From assembly GCA_050184225.1 (NCBI GenBank), contig JBFXAN010000002.1, positions 1 through 64,000 on the forward strand: DNA of 64,000 bases. The letters are read 5' to 3'. Below are positions 24,154-33,209 of the stretch, piece by piece. Source of the stretch: JBFXAN01 sp050184225 (lineage in GTDB: Bacteria; Chloroflexota; Dehalococcoidia; CAUJGQ01). The position numbers were made by a program, and so were the translations under genes. The notes below the pieces were generated by a model. It did not search any database. It saw only the letters and a list, made by a program, of their open reading frames with translations, and was not told the origin of the DNA. Each line of letters begins with the position of its first letter. Position 1 is the first letter of the stretch.

Positions 24154-25050
24154 ATGTTGCGAAGAACAATTCTGGGACTCGGCCAGACGGAAGCAGACGG
24201 CGAGGCACCGCCGTCGCCAACAAGCGGTATGAGCGACAGGCCGCACCAGACCGGCTATGTGCCGGTGAACAGCCTTCAGATGTACTACGAGGTCCACGGC
24301 ACGGCGAGCGACGGGGTTCCGCCGCTGCTCCTGCTGCACGGCGCCCTGGGAACGCTAAATATGTTCGGCCCGCTGTTGCCGGCCCTGGCGCAGACGCGCC
24401 CGGTGATCGCGGTCGAGCAGCAGGGCCACGGCCGCACCGCCGACATCGATCGCCCGCTGCGCTACGAGCAGATGGCCGACGACACGGCGGCGCTGCTGGA
24501 CTTTCTCGGCGTCGACCGCGTCGACGTGTTCGGCTTCAGCATGGGCGGTGGCGTCGCCTGGCAACTCGTCATCCGTCACCCGGACCTCGTGCGCAAGCTG
24601 GTGGCCGGCTCGGCCAGCTACACGAGGGCCCACGGGTACGCTGAGGCAATCGGGGGGCTGGAGATGACCTTCTCGCCCGAGATGTTCGCCGGCACACCGA
24701 TCGAAGCGGACTACCTCCGGGTGGCGCCGCATCCGGCGAACTTCCCCTCTCTCGTGCTCAAGGTGCAACAGGTCACGCAGGGGAGTGAGGACATGCCGGC
24801 CGAGGTGATTTGGGCGATCGCGGCGCCGACGATGATCATCGTCGGCGATGCCGACATCATCCGCCCTGAGGGCGCTGCGGAGTTGTTCCGCATGCGGGGC
24901 GGCGGCGTGCCGGGCGACTTCGTTCCCACCACACCGGCCCGGCTCGCCGTGTTGCCGGGGACGACGCATATGACGCTCCCGACCCGCACCGAATGGCTGC
25001 GCTCGATGATCGCGGAGTTCCTCGACGCGCCAATGTCCGGGACAGAGTGA
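24154..25050 (+). CDS. alpha/beta hydrolase
   Basis: A 298-residue alpha/beta hydrolase. The oxyanion strand is LLLLHGALGT, the nucleophile elbow is VFGFSMGGG, the acid is in IVGDADIIRP and the His in LPGTTHMTLP, so the triad is complete. The EQQGHGRTAD motif is typical of the haloalkane-dehalogenase/hydrolase branch. The first 30 residues are low-complexity and the true start may be the internal ATG before SDRPHQTG. First of four hydrolases within 9 kb. Confidence 0.88.
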   Translation: MLRRTILGLGQTEADGEAPPSPTSGMSDRPHQTGYVPVNSLQMYYEVHGTASDGVPPLLLLHGALGTLNMFGPLLPALAQTRPVIAVEQQGHGRTADIDRPLRYEQMADDTAALLDFLGVDRVDVFGFSMGGGVAWQLVIRHPDLVRKLVAGSASYTRAHGYAEAIGGLEMTFSPEMFAGTPIEADYLRVAPHPANFPSLVLKVQQVTQGSEDMPAEVIWAIAAPTMIIVGDADIIRPEGAAELFRMRGGGVPGDFVPTTPARLAVLPGTTHMTLPTRTEWLRSMIAEFLDAPMSGTE

Positions 25051-25145
25051 CCGCTTCGCGGACCAGATCGGGCCACCAACCCGACGCCGGCGAGCGGTGC
25101 CCGAGTGCCGCGTTGGAGGCGGCGCGGCACTGGGAGGTTCCAGTG

Positions 25146-26785
25146 ATGAAGAAGGTTGTGGCATCATTCCTTGCCGCCGTCCTACTGGCGTGGAGCTCAT
25201 TGGTATATGTGAAGCTCCGGACCACGCGACGCGGCACGCTGTGGCTGCCACTGAAGTTAGCCGCCGAGACGTTCTCGCTCCAGACCGCCCTGGTCGGTAT
25301 GGCCGGCGTCGCGGTCGGAGCTATCGCCCGATCGCGGTCGGTGGCGGTCGGGTACGGATTGGTAACGCTCGCGGCCGGCATCCCCGTCGTACGCACCTGG
25401 CGGACGCCGGAGGTGTTCAGTGGCGCCTTCGGCGCAGCCGAACCGGCTGGGGGACGCCGGCGGTTCCAGGTGGGGCGGCGCTGGGGGATGCATCTCGGCT
25501 CGATGCCTGAAGCGCGCATGCAACGGGACATCCCGTTCTGGATAGTGCCGGACGTGCAGCGACCGCTCCTGTGCGACATCTGGCAACCGGCGCGTGGGAT
25601 CCCGGCTTCGGGGCTGGGCTTCGTCTACCTGCACGGCAGTTGTTGGACGGTGTTGGACAAGGATTGTGGCACGGACCCCTCTTCCGCCACCTGGTCGCCC
25701 AGGGGCACGTCGTGATGGATGTCGCGTACCGGCTCTATCCCGAGACGGACATCGCGGGCATGGTCGGCGATGCGAAGCGCGCGGTCGCGTGGCTGAAGGC
25801 CCACGCCGCCGACTACGGCGCCGACCCGGATCGCATCGTCCTCGGCGGCGCCTCCGCCGGCGGCCACGTCGCGCTCCTGGCCGCGTACACAGCGGGACAT
25901 CCTGTGTTGACGCCCGCAGACGTGCGCGATGTCGACACGGCGGTCCGTGGCGTGCTGGGCTGGTACAGCCCAGTGGACCTTGCCGCCTGCTATGTGCACT
26001 ACGAGATCGCCGCGCTGGCGGAGATGATGCCGGACCGACCCGATGGAAGTGCCCCGCCATCACCGGTGCTGAGGCGGCTGCTGGGCGCCAATTTCGAACG
26101 GCTGGGGATTCAGAAGGGGGGGCCGCTGGCGGGTCGATTGGACTGGATCGTCGGCGGCAGTCCGCAGCAGGTTCCCGAGCGGTACGCCCTGTTGTCGCCG
26201 ATTGCGCACGTCCATGCCGGCTGTCCGCCGACCCTGCTGATGCAGGGCCGGGACGACATCATCGTCCCGCCCGGTCCGGCGGTCGCGATGCAGCAGCGGC
26301 TGCGGCGGGCGGGTGTGGAGGCGGCGCTGCTGCTGCTGCCATACGCCGACCATGCATTCGACCTGTTGGCCACCAATTGGTCTCCCGCCGCCAGACAGGC
26401 TCTCTGGCATGCCGAGCGCTTCCTGGCGCTACTCGCCGGCGACCGGGAGCCCGCAGGTGCCCGCGGTCGCCGCGCAGGGGAGAGGAACTGGGATCCTCGC
26501 TCGGTAGCGAGGTCTAGGCGAGGTCGTGGTCAGGAATGGACAGTCCTCACCGCGCGGGTGATGCACAATCAATCGCCCATGACAGGCATCGGCTGGTGCG
26601 GCATGGCCCAACCGTTGCCCCGTCCTGTAACGACGCGGAAGGAAGGCGCCGGATGGACACCCTCGAAAAAGCGCTATTGCGACGCGAACGTGCTCTACTC
26701 ACCGATCTGCGCGCGGCGGCGAAGACGGCGGTCTGCCTGCTCAAAGTCTTCCCGATGCTGCCGTCGCGACCGTTGGATTGGGTGA
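25146..26785 (+). pseudogene. alpha/beta hydrolase (BD-FAE/HSL-like) split by a frameshift
   Basis: The N-terminal frame starts at ATG 25146 (GGGAGG eight bases upstream). It has a membrane-like N-terminus, then reaches the oxyanion word VYLHGSCWTVLDKD and breaks off at 25715. The continuation is in the next frame: LFRHLVAQGHVVMDVAYRL, the nucleophile LGGASAGGH, the acid in QGRDDIIVPP and the His in YADHAFDLL. The switch falls near 25655-25680. The second frame also runs past the expected end into the next gene, a further sign of lost frame. It may be a real pseudogene or a sequence error; if repaired, it is a carboxylesterase-like enzyme. Confidence 0.75.
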
Positions 26786-27858
26786 CGCCCCGGCCGGTGG
26801 TCGAGCGGATTCAGTACCCGACCTCACACGGGCCGGCCGAGGGCGAGCTCTATCGCCCCGCCACGGCCGGCCCGCACCCCGGCGTGGTGGTCTGCCTCGG
26901 CGTCGTCCCGTTCGGCGTCGATCATCCCCAGGTGCCACGCCTCGGCGAAGCTCTGGCGCGCTCCAGCTTCGCCGCATTGCTCTACTGGTCGCCGGCGATG
27001 CGCGACTTTCGCCTCGACCCTGCAGATGTTGAGGACATCGCCTCGGCGTACGAGACCCTACTCGCGCGTCCGGAGATTGACCCGGCACGCAGCGGACTGC
27101 TTGGGACGTGCGTCGGCGGCGCCTTCGCCCTGATGGCGGCCGCTAGTCCTCGCATCCGCAACCGTGTCGGCTTCGTCTGGGCGTACGCCCCATACAGCTC
27201 GATGTGGACGCTGGCGCGGGACATCGCCAGCGCAAGCCGCTGCCGCGACGGGGTACGCGAGCCGTGGGCGGTCGACCCGCTCACGCGGAAGGTCTACGTC
27301 CACTCCGTCACCGCACTCCTGGAACCCGACGAAGCAGCGCGGCTCCGCGCCGCGTTCGCCGACTCACACGGGCGGCTCGACGGACAGGACCTGTCAGAGG
27401 ATGGGCGGGCGGTCCTGCCGCTACTCTCGGCGCTGGCGACCGACGAGGCGGAGCGCGCCCTGCGACGCCTGCCGGCGTCCCTCCGGGACCGCCTGAGCGG
27501 GATGTCGCCGGCGACCTACCTGGCCGGCATCCGCGCGTCGCAGATCGTGCTGATGCACGACCGCGACGATATGGTCATCCCAGTGGGCGAGTCGCGGCGC
27601 CTAAGGGACATGCTCCGCGCGCGTGGCGTGCGCTACACGGAGTTCACCGTATTCCGGCACCTGGACCCGACGAAAGGGAAGCCATCGCCGCCTGCCCTCA
27701 CGCGCGAGCTTGTCCGCTTAACCCGCGCGATCTACCCGCTGTTCCGCTTTGCAGCGGCGTCGGGCGGCCCGCAGTCACTGCCGTCCGAGGCGATCAAGCG
27801 TATGTGGCGGTTCACCCAACCGCCCGCCGCGCGTTGCACGACAAACGAGCGTCGATAG
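26653..27858 (+). CDS. alpha/beta hydrolase, dienelactone-hydrolase-like with Cys nucleophile
   Basis: A 401-residue protein. The nucleophile elbow is GLLGTCVGGAFAL, a Cys as in dienelactone hydrolase. The acid is in LMHDRDDMVIP and the His in FRHLDPTKG. A stretch of about 100 residues (EPWAVDPLTRKVYVHS to RLPASLRDRL) is inserted between nucleophile and acid and probably forms a lid. GGAAGG lies seven bases before ATG 26653; the upstream extension to 26536 overlaps the broken hydrolase and is rejected. Substrate unknown. Confidence 0.82.
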   Translation: MDTLEKALLRRERALLTDLRAAAKTAVCLLKVFPMLPSRPLDWVTPRPVVERIQYPTSHGPAEGELYRPATAGPHPGVVVCLGVVPFGVDHPQVPRLGEALARSSFAALLYWSPAMRDFRLDPADVEDIASAYETLLARPEIDPARSGLLGTCVGGAFALMAAASPRIRNRVGFVWAYAPYSSMWTLARDIASASRCRDGVREPWAVDPLTRKVYVHSVTALLEPDEAARLRAAFADSHGRLDGQDLSEDGRAVLPLLSALATDEAERALRRLPASLRDRLSGMSPATYLAGIRASQIVLMHDRDDMVIPVGESRRLRDMLRARGVRYTEFTVFRHLDPTKGKPSPPALTRELVRLTRAIYPLFRFAAASGGPQSLPSEAIKRMWRFTQPPAARCTTNERR

Positions 27859-28137
27859 GGATGCGGACGCGGAGGCATCGAACGCGCATTGGTTCCAGTA
27901 GCACCGGGAGTGTTGCCTTTCGATCGAGCGGGTCGACATACCGCTCCACGGTCGCCAGGTCGCCGGTGACGGCGAGGGGTAGCTCAAGCGAGTGCAGGTA
28001 CACAGGACAGTGCGGCTCGGTCATGATCGAGATGCAGGTGCGGCTGCACGATCGCGGCCGTGTCGGTTCCGATTCGAACGAAGAGTGAACATCGACGTGT
28101 GACAGGGGATGCAGGTGTATATGTGGGCCTCGATCGC

Positions 28138-29151
28138 TCAGAGCGGGCCCACCGACCGCTGGACTGAAGCGCTCACGGCCGGGGCGCCTTCGCGGACCCT
28201 TCCGGGCGGATACCGCATCTCAAGCACATGGCTTACTACCGCCCCCAGGAGGAGGATGAACGCGACGACGTAGCTGTAGGCCATAAGCACGACGATGCCT
28301 GCGAGGGTACCGTAGAGATCTTCGTAGCTGGCGAAGCGGTTGACGTAGATGGCGTAGAGCCAGCTGAAGAGCAGCCAGAGGATCGTCACCAGCAACGCGC
28401 CCGGACTCACCAGGCGAGGGTGCTGCGGCGCATCCGGCGCGATGTGGTAGATCAGCATACAAGCACAGAGCACCAGACCGGTGAGTACCGGCCACACGGC
28501 GAGTTGCCACGCCCACCGCGCGACGGCTCCCCAGCCGGCCTCCTCCGCCACTTGCTGTGCGAGTGCCGAGCCGAAGACCACCAGGAAGAGAGCAGCGAGG
28601 AGCAGGACGGTGACGGCGAGCGCGAGCAGCACCGAGACGAGCGTCGAGCGCCAGAAGGGGCGGCGCTCGTCCACGCCGTAGATGGCATTCAGTCCATTCA
28701 TCAATGCTCGCATCATGGACGCCAGTGCCCACAGAGCAGCCGCAGCCGCGGCGAGGGCACCTACCGTGAATGCGCCGCGTGCCTCGTCGTGTGGCGCCTC
28801 GGTAAGTAGTTGCCGGATGGGGGCGCTGGCGGTCGTCGGCAGTGCAGTATCCGTGAGGCGCAGGAGCCCAGCGATCAGCCTCTCGCTGCGCAATACCCGC
28901 AGGAGCCAGAGCCCGGCGATGACCGCTGGGAAGAGGGCGAAGAGTCCGCGGAAGGCGATGTTGCCGCTGTGGGCGAAGACCTGACAGTGGCCCGTGCGCA
29001 CCGCCGTCGCCGTGAGTAAGTGGGCCAGGCCGCGCCGCCACGCCGCCGTCACCAAGACCCGGCGCCCATTGCGGCCTGCCGTCTGTGCCAGATCTGCGCC
29101 GGCCGCGTGCACCTCTCTGGTGGCCCGGGTCCGCCGGTCGCACATGGCCAT
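28138..29151 (-). CDS. YihY/UPF0761 (BrkB-like) membrane protein
   Basis: A 337-residue inner-membrane protein with six transmembrane helices after a basic N-terminus. Family hallmarks are HSGNIAFRGLFALFPAVIA near the start and LYGTLAGIVVLMAYSYVVAFILLLGA near the end. The family was once called ribonuclease BN; its function is not firmly known. The ribosome site at ATG 29151 is weak and a start a few codons inside is possible. Converges with the preceding hydrolase; the gap 27859-28137 shows no gene I trust. Confidence 0.85.
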   Translation of the reverse strand: MAMCDRRTRATREVHAAGADLAQTAGRNGRRVLVTAAWRRGLAHLLTATAVRTGHCQVFAHSGNIAFRGLFALFPAVIAGLWLLRVLRSERLIAGLLRLTDTALPTTASAPIRQLLTEAPHDEARGAFTVGALAAAAAALWALASMMRALMNGLNAIYGVDERRPFWRSTLVSVLLALAVTVLLLAALFLVVFGSALAQQVAEEAGWGAVARWAWQLAVWPVLTGLVLCACMLIYHIAPDAPQHPRLVSPGALLVTILWLLFSWLYAIYVNRFASYEDLYGTLAGIVVLMAYSYVVAFILLLGAVVSHVLEMRYPPGRVREGAPAVSASVQRSVGPL

Positions 29152-29498
29152 AACGGGACACCTACTTCACAACACCGTGGAAACCGCGGTGTTCCGCTAA
29201 CGGCAGGACGGCAAAGCGCCGATGCTGCAGTCATCGGTGCGGTTGAGCCAGCCGCCGCCGCATGACCGCTCCCCGCGACCTGGCTCCGGAGTTCGGGCAA
29301 CTGCTGCATCTGAGTCCGAAGACTCTTGACACCGCAAGGAGGTTGAGGCCGCGCGGTGGGCGACCCGGCAGGCGGTGACTACCGGGTCGCCCGAGGCGCC
29401 GCGTGTCCCTGCCCCCGACCTGCCCGGGAGGACATGGACCGGCCCGCGAGCGGAGCCGCGGTCGCTCTCACCCCAGCATGCCTCTCACACCTGCGATC

Positions 29499-29510
29499 GT
29501 CTGTCGGGTA
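29499..29510 (-). promoter_or_regulatory. recurrent element, site K
   Basis: TACCCGACAGAC read on the minus strand, a perfect match. It is an inverted partner of site L, 35 bases away, and faces the YihY gene about 350 bases off. Confidence 0.6.
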
Positions 29511-29545
29511 ATTCCCGCGACCTGGTCGACGCAAACCGCTCCGCT

Positions 29546-29557
29546 TGCCCGACAGAC
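29546..29557 (+). promoter_or_regulatory. recurrent element, site L
   Basis: TGCCCGACAGAC on the plus strand, 121 bases before the gene at 29679. Confidence 0.6.
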
Positions 29558-29678
29558 GCGCGCCGAGGTGCCCGCTAGGGTGGAGTCAGGCAGACGAGCA
29601 CCCGTCGTGGAGCGGTCCACCCCACGGATGCGCGTCCCGGAGATACACCGGTACCCGAAGGTACCAAGGGAGGACCTC

Positions 29679-30326
29679 ATGAGTCGGCGGAATCTGGACA
29701 TCATCATCGCCACGGGTGGCGCCTTGTTTGCCATCCTCATCGCCGCGCTCGGGCTGGTGGCATGGAACGAGGCGGACTTCGCGAAGGACAACGTTCACGA
29801 CCAACTCAGCGCACAGCAGATTTTCTTCAAGGACGAAGCCGACCTCACGCCTAGTGAGCGGGAGTTGCCGGGCGTCGTCGAGACCTCGGGTGAGCAGCTG
29901 ACCACGGGTGACCAGGCGCAGGCGTACGCCGGCGTGATCGGCCTGCATCTGCAGGAGCAGGCGGCGAAGGCCGGCTATCCCGGCGCCACGTATGCGAGCA
30001 TCGGCACGGTCCAGACCCAGCTCCGCACGCAAGTGACGGAGGCGAAGGCGGCGGGCGACCCGAACGCCGCCGAGTTGGAGAAGCAGCACGCCGCGGTGAC
30101 CACCCTGCGGGACAGCCAGTTCCGAGGCGAGACGCTGCGCGGTCTGCTGCTAACGACCTATGGCTTCAGCGTGCTGGGGGAGCGGGCGGCCCTGGCGGCG
30201 AACATCGCATTCGGCATCGCTGCCGTCGCCGCAGTGCTGTCGGTGGCCGGCTTCCTCCACGCCTTTGCGACGCCGAAGGAGCAGCGCGTCCTCGGTGGGG
30301 TGCTGGTGCCCGTGCCGACCAAGTAG
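29679..30326 (+). CDS. two-helix membrane protein of unknown function
   Basis: A 215-residue protein with one hydrophobic segment at residues 8-25 (IIIATGGALFAILIAALG) and one near 175-195, enclosing a soluble Gln/Ala/Glu-rich helical domain of about 140 residues. It is likely an anchored extracytoplasmic domain. GGGAGG precedes ATG 29679. I do not recognise a named family. It follows sites K and L and ends in a good hairpin. Confidence 0.72.
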   Translation: MSRRNLDIIIATGGALFAILIAALGLVAWNEADFAKDNVHDQLSAQQIFFKDEADLTPSERELPGVVETSGEQLTTGDQAQAYAGVIGLHLQEQAAKAGYPGATYASIGTVQTQLRTQVTEAKAAGDPNAAELEKQHAAVTTLRDSQFRGETLRGLLLTTYGFSVLGERAALAANIAFGIAAVAAVLSVAGFLHAFATPKEQRVLGGVLVPVPTK

Positions 30327-30349
30327 GCCAGCGCACGCCGTCGCGAGTC

Positions 30350-30376
30350 GAGGCCCAGCCTAAGTGGCTGGGCCTC
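30350..30376 (+). terminator. 11-bp perfect hairpin after the 29.7 kb gene
   Basis: GAGGCCCAGCC and GGCTGGGCCTC flank a five-base loop (30361-30365), starting 24 bases after the stop. No T-run follows, so it is terminator-like rather than a classic intrinsic terminator. The rest of 30377-30562 shows no gene. Confidence 0.6.
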
Positions 30377-30562
30377 AATCGTATCCGCTGTAGTGCATTC
30401 CTCGTTCCACGACTCACCGCACCGGCTGGTGGTGGCGCCTCGCGCCAGGCGGGTGTGCTGATTGTCCTCTAGCAATTGGTCAGTGTATCGGTCGGGGCAT
30501 AGCACTTATCGACCGGCACGCAGCCCACTCCATATGACACACCTGACACACCGAAGTCCGAT

Positions 30563-30597
30563 TACCCCACAGCCATGTCGCACTCCACCCGACAGAC
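30563..30597 (+). promoter_or_regulatory. recurrent bipartite element, site M
   Basis: TACCCCACAGCC (30563-30574) and CACCCGACAGAC (30586-30597) are direct repeats with starts 23 bp apart, ending 76 bases before the second flavodoxin gene. Confidence 0.7.
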
Positions 30598-30673
30598 GTT
30601 CATCGCGCCGGCGCGGATGATCATCCTAGGCCCGGATGGCAGTCGAAGCATAGTCAGACTCAAGGAGAACTCC

Positions 30674-31243
30674 ATGACCCGCGTACTTATTGTTTACGGT
30701 ACGACCGAGGGGCACACGGCACAGATCGCGGAGCGGATGGCGTCGGTCATGCGCAGCGAGGGATGTCAGGTCGAGCTTCACGACGCGAAGGCGGTGCGCA
30801 AGCAGACGGTCTCCGGGGAGTTCGATGGAATCCTCGTCGGCGGTTCTGTGCACTCCGGTGAGCATCAGAGCAGCCTCCGAGAGTTTGTGAAGCACAACAG
30901 AGATCAGTTGGAACGCATTCCGTCCGCGTTCTTCTCTGTCAGCCTAACCGCCGCCGATCCGGACGATGAGGCGGTCACGGAGACGCAGACGATGGTGAAC
31001 AAATTCATCTCCGAGACCGGTTGGCAGCCACGGTGGGTCGAGACGATTGCCGGTGCACTTGTCTACACGCAGTACAACATCTTCATCCGGCACATGATGA
31101 AGCTGATTGTGAAGCGCCAGGGGCGCGCTGAACTCGACACATCCCGCGACTACGATTTCACCGACTGGTACGCCGTCGAGCGATTCGCACGCGACTTCGC
31201 AGCGAGCATCAGAGGTGCCGTTCGTGCCCCGTCAGGAGTGTGA
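30674..31243 (+). CDS. flavodoxin-domain protein, HemG-like (second of three)
   Basis: A 189-residue protein with the FMN loop VYGTTEGHTAQIAERM at residues 7-22, VGGSVHSGEHQSS, and FFSVSLTAADPDDE. The C-terminal WVETIAGALVYTQYNIFIRHMMK matches menaquinone-dependent protoporphyrinogen dehydrogenase HemG. Heme synthesis genes are absent here, so a general quinone-linked or stress role is equally possible. AAGGAG precedes ATG 30674. A clean bipartite recurrent element stands upstream. Confidence 0.87.
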   Translation: MTRVLIVYGTTEGHTAQIAERMASVMRSEGCQVELHDAKAVRKQTVSGEFDGILVGGSVHSGEHQSSLREFVKHNRDQLERIPSAFFSVSLTAADPDDEAVTETQTMVNKFISETGWQPRWVETIAGALVYTQYNIFIRHMMKLIVKRQGRAELDTSRDYDFTDWYAVERFARDFAASIRGAVRAPSGV

Positions 31244-31324
31244 CAACGTCGCACGGGTTGCCCATGATGGCACTCGTCCGTTCGGAGTGATGTCGCGGAT
31301 ACGCCGTCGAGAGGAGAGATAGTG

Positions 31325-31402
31325 ATGGCTTGGGGATGGGCCACGATCTCATCGTCGACCGTCCTCTGTCGATCGGGACATGAGGCCGCCAATGATTGCT
31401 AG
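31325..31402 (+). CDS. possible 25-residue peptide
   Basis: An ATG with AGGAG about 10 bases upstream opens a 25-codon frame (MAWGWATISSSTVLC, then RSGHEAANDC) ending in TAG. Two Cys and three Trp/aromatic-rich residues are present. It overlaps the next small frame. Too short for a composition test; offered as a candidate only. Confidence 0.25.
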   Translation: MAWGWATISSSTVLCRSGHEAANDC

Positions 31403-31493
31403 TCCCATCACGAATCCTGGTAGCGCGACCTGGAGCGACGAGGACCTCACTGAACTTGCGACCGAGACAATCGTAGAGGCGGATGACGATTGA
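31380..31493 (+). CDS. possible 37-residue acidic peptide
   Basis: In-frame ATGs at 31380 and 31392 (GAGG seven bases before the latter) open a short frame rich in Ser/Thr at first, then acidic (WSDEDLTELATET, ending EADDD). It lies just before the DUF5661 gene. The composition looks like a translated peptide rather than random GC-rich DNA, but it is not recognised. The remainder of 31244-31531 has nothing I can name. Confidence 0.3.
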   Translation: MRPPMIASPITNPGSATWSDEDLTELATETIVEADDD

Positions 31494-31531
31494 GCAGGGC
31501 GATGCGGCTCTGCGTTCTAGGAGGTGGTGCG

Positions 31532-31792
31532 ATGACAGAGGACGTGTTCTTCACGCAGGAGCACGCCGCGCGGGTGGCAGCACAGCTGGGCATCGATTGG
31601 AACGAGGTCACCTTTGATCTCGACCAGTTCTGTCGCGGCATGAATGTGGAACTGGAGCACGGCCGGCGCGACCCGCAGACCGACGTCACCGGCGACGACC
31701 CGCTGACCACGGGCAAGATCGCCCTCGCCCACCTGCACGAACTGCCCGACTACTACAGCAGGCTGGCCGACATCGAGGCGCCGGCACCCTGA
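31532..31792 (+). CDS. DUF5661 family protein
   Basis: An 86-residue protein with the family wording GIDWNEVTFDLDQFCRGM, VELEHGRRDP, GKIALAHLHELPDYYSRL. Function of the family is unknown; members are small soluble proteins in many bacteria and phages. GGAGGT precedes the ATG at 31532. The gene is followed 55 bases later by a hydrolase. Confidence 0.82.
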   Translation: MTEDVFFTQEHAARVAAQLGIDWNEVTFDLDQFCRGMNVELEHGRRDPQTDVTGDDPLTTGKIALAHLHELPDYYSRLADIEAPAP

Positions 31793-31847
31793 GACACGGC
31801 GCGGTCGGGGACGAGACGGCACCCGTGCGGTCCAAAGGAGGGAGCCG

Positions 31848-32777
31848 ATGGTCAGCCAACCACGCATCGACACCACCCAGACAGTCGAATGCGTTGAGGT
31901 GCGCTTCGATTCCGGAGGCACGGACTGTGCCGCCTCGCTTTACCGCCCGGCCGGGGCGGCGGGAACCGTCCCCTGCGTGGTGATGGGGCACGGCTTCAGT
32001 GGAACACGGGATCTCGGCCTACCCGCCTATGCCGAACGCTTTGCCACGGCCGGCCTGGCGGCGCTCGTCTTTGACTACCGGCACTTTGGCACCAGTGGCG
32101 AACAGCTGCGTCAGCTGGTCGACATCGCTGGTCAGCAGGCGGACTTCCAAGCCGCAATCCGCTTCGCCCGCGGCTGTGCGGACATCGACTCTGACCGGAT
32201 CGCGCTCTGGGGAACCTCGCTGGGAGGGGGCCACGTCCTTGCCGTGGCTGCTGCCGACCCGCGCATCGCGGCGGTGGTTTCGCAGGTGCCGTTTGTCGGG
32301 ATTGAGCTTGGCCGGGCCAGTCCCCGTTCAACCCGGACCACGCTCGCGCTATTTTCCGCCGCGGTCCGAGACACATTTCGTGGGTTCCTGGGTCGCCCGC
32401 CCTACCTCATCCCGGTCGTGGGCGCAGCCGACGCGGTGGCGGCGTTCCCCGATCCGACAGCGGCTATCGTGCTTGGCGACCTGGCGGAAACGGTGCCGAC
32501 CTGGCGCAACGCGGTGGCGGCGCGGGTGCTCTTCCCCTTGCTATGGTATCGACCTGGCGCCCAGGCGAAACACCTGCGGATGCCGCTACTCGTGTGTATC
32601 GCGGAGCGGGACACGGCCGGGTCTGTGCGGCTGGCGATGGCGGCGGCCCGACAGGCACCACGCGGCGAGCTGCGGCGCTACGCCACGGGCCATTGGGAGG
32701 TCTACCGCCCACCGATGATCGAGCAGCTCGCCAGCGACCAGATTCGGTTCCTCCGCACCCACCTAAGGCTGGTGTGA
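31848..32777 (+). CDS. alpha/beta hydrolase (DLH/peptidase S15-like)
   Basis: A 309-residue hydrolase. The oxyanion region is VVMGHGFSGTRD, the nucleophile is LWGTSLGGGH (Ser) and the His is in YATGHWEVY near the C-terminus. The acid probably lies in CIAERDTAG. A cap segment of about 80 residues sits between nucleophile and acid. AAAGGAGG precedes ATG 31848. The family includes esterases and X-Pro-peptidase-like enzymes; substrate unknown. Confidence 0.86.
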   Translation: MVSQPRIDTTQTVECVEVRFDSGGTDCAASLYRPAGAAGTVPCVVMGHGFSGTRDLGLPAYAERFATAGLAALVFDYRHFGTSGEQLRQLVDIAGQQADFQAAIRFARGCADIDSDRIALWGTSLGGGHVLAVAAADPRIAAVVSQVPFVGIELGRASPRSTRTTLALFSAAVRDTFRGFLGRPPYLIPVVGAADAVAAFPDPTAAIVLGDLAETVPTWRNAVAARVLFPLLWYRPGAQAKHLRMPLLVCIAERDTAGSVRLAMAAARQAPRGELRRYATGHWEVYRPPMIEQLASDQIRFLRTHLRLV

Positions 32778-33065
32778 TGCTGCGCCGGCTCTGGTCCTGG
32801 CATACCGCTCGGCGATGACGGTTGGTCAATGCACCGCGCACCGCGGGACTCGACCGTGGACGCGGTTCGGAACCCTATTGTCTGATCATCCACGTACGCT
32901 ATTCGATGACCATTCGACCATTTCCGGTCCGGATCGCAATCGCCGCACGCAGCAGCCGGCAGCGTTCGCCTAGCACCGACACCCGCCGGATGGCTGCGGC
33001 CCGTTGGTCCTCTGCTCGCCAAATCAGGGTCGAATGCCACCATCCTTGCGCCCGCGATGGCGGTC

Positions 33066-33077
33066 GTCTGTCGGGTA
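33066..33077 (-). promoter_or_regulatory. recurrent element, site N
   Basis: TACCCGACAGAC on the minus strand, a perfect match. It is paired with site O at a spacing of exactly 23 bases, as at 3.4 kb. No minus-strand gene follows, so it is more likely an operator half than a promoter. Confidence 0.65.
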
Positions 33078-33100
33078 GCACCTCGATCGCTTCAGGAGAC

Positions 33101-33112
33101 TGCCCGACAGAC
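33101..33112 (+). promoter_or_regulatory. recurrent element, site O
   Basis: TGCCCGACAGAC, 97 bases before the proposed start of the P-type ATPase. Confidence 0.65.
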
Positions 33113-33209
33113 AGCCAATGGTCAGATCGGGACAATGGCGACAGCACGGCGGAACCAAGTGCGATGGGATCGCCTGCCACCATCCTTGGCGCGAACCACG
33201 GGGCATCCA

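Larger units (their letters stand above)
29152..29678. other. divergent intergenic region with an inverted pair of recurrent elements
   Basis: This 527-base gap separates the minus-strand YihY gene from a plus-strand membrane protein. Apart from the two recurrent elements at 29499 and 29546 I see no gene or strong hairpin. Confidence 0.5.
32778..33209. other. intergenic region with an inverted pair of recurrent elements
   Basis: The ATPase frame is open back to 33057 but that stretch covers the paired elements at 33066-33112 and is more likely leader. No other gene is supported in this 432-base gap. Confidence 0.5.

Noticed and set aside
27812..28024. Minus-strand 70-codon frame reading MTEPHCPVYLHSLELPLAV
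   Set aside because: Protein-like in parts but overlaps the end of the hydrolase, has no ribosome site and no recognisable family; may be a relic.
29499..29510. GGGTA in the element considered as a SigB-type -10
   Set aside because: No GTTT-like -35 at 13-15 bp, and the word reads GGGCA in other copies.
33057..33209. N-terminal extension of the P-type ATPase
   Set aside because: It would translate through the inverted element pair and has no family similarity.
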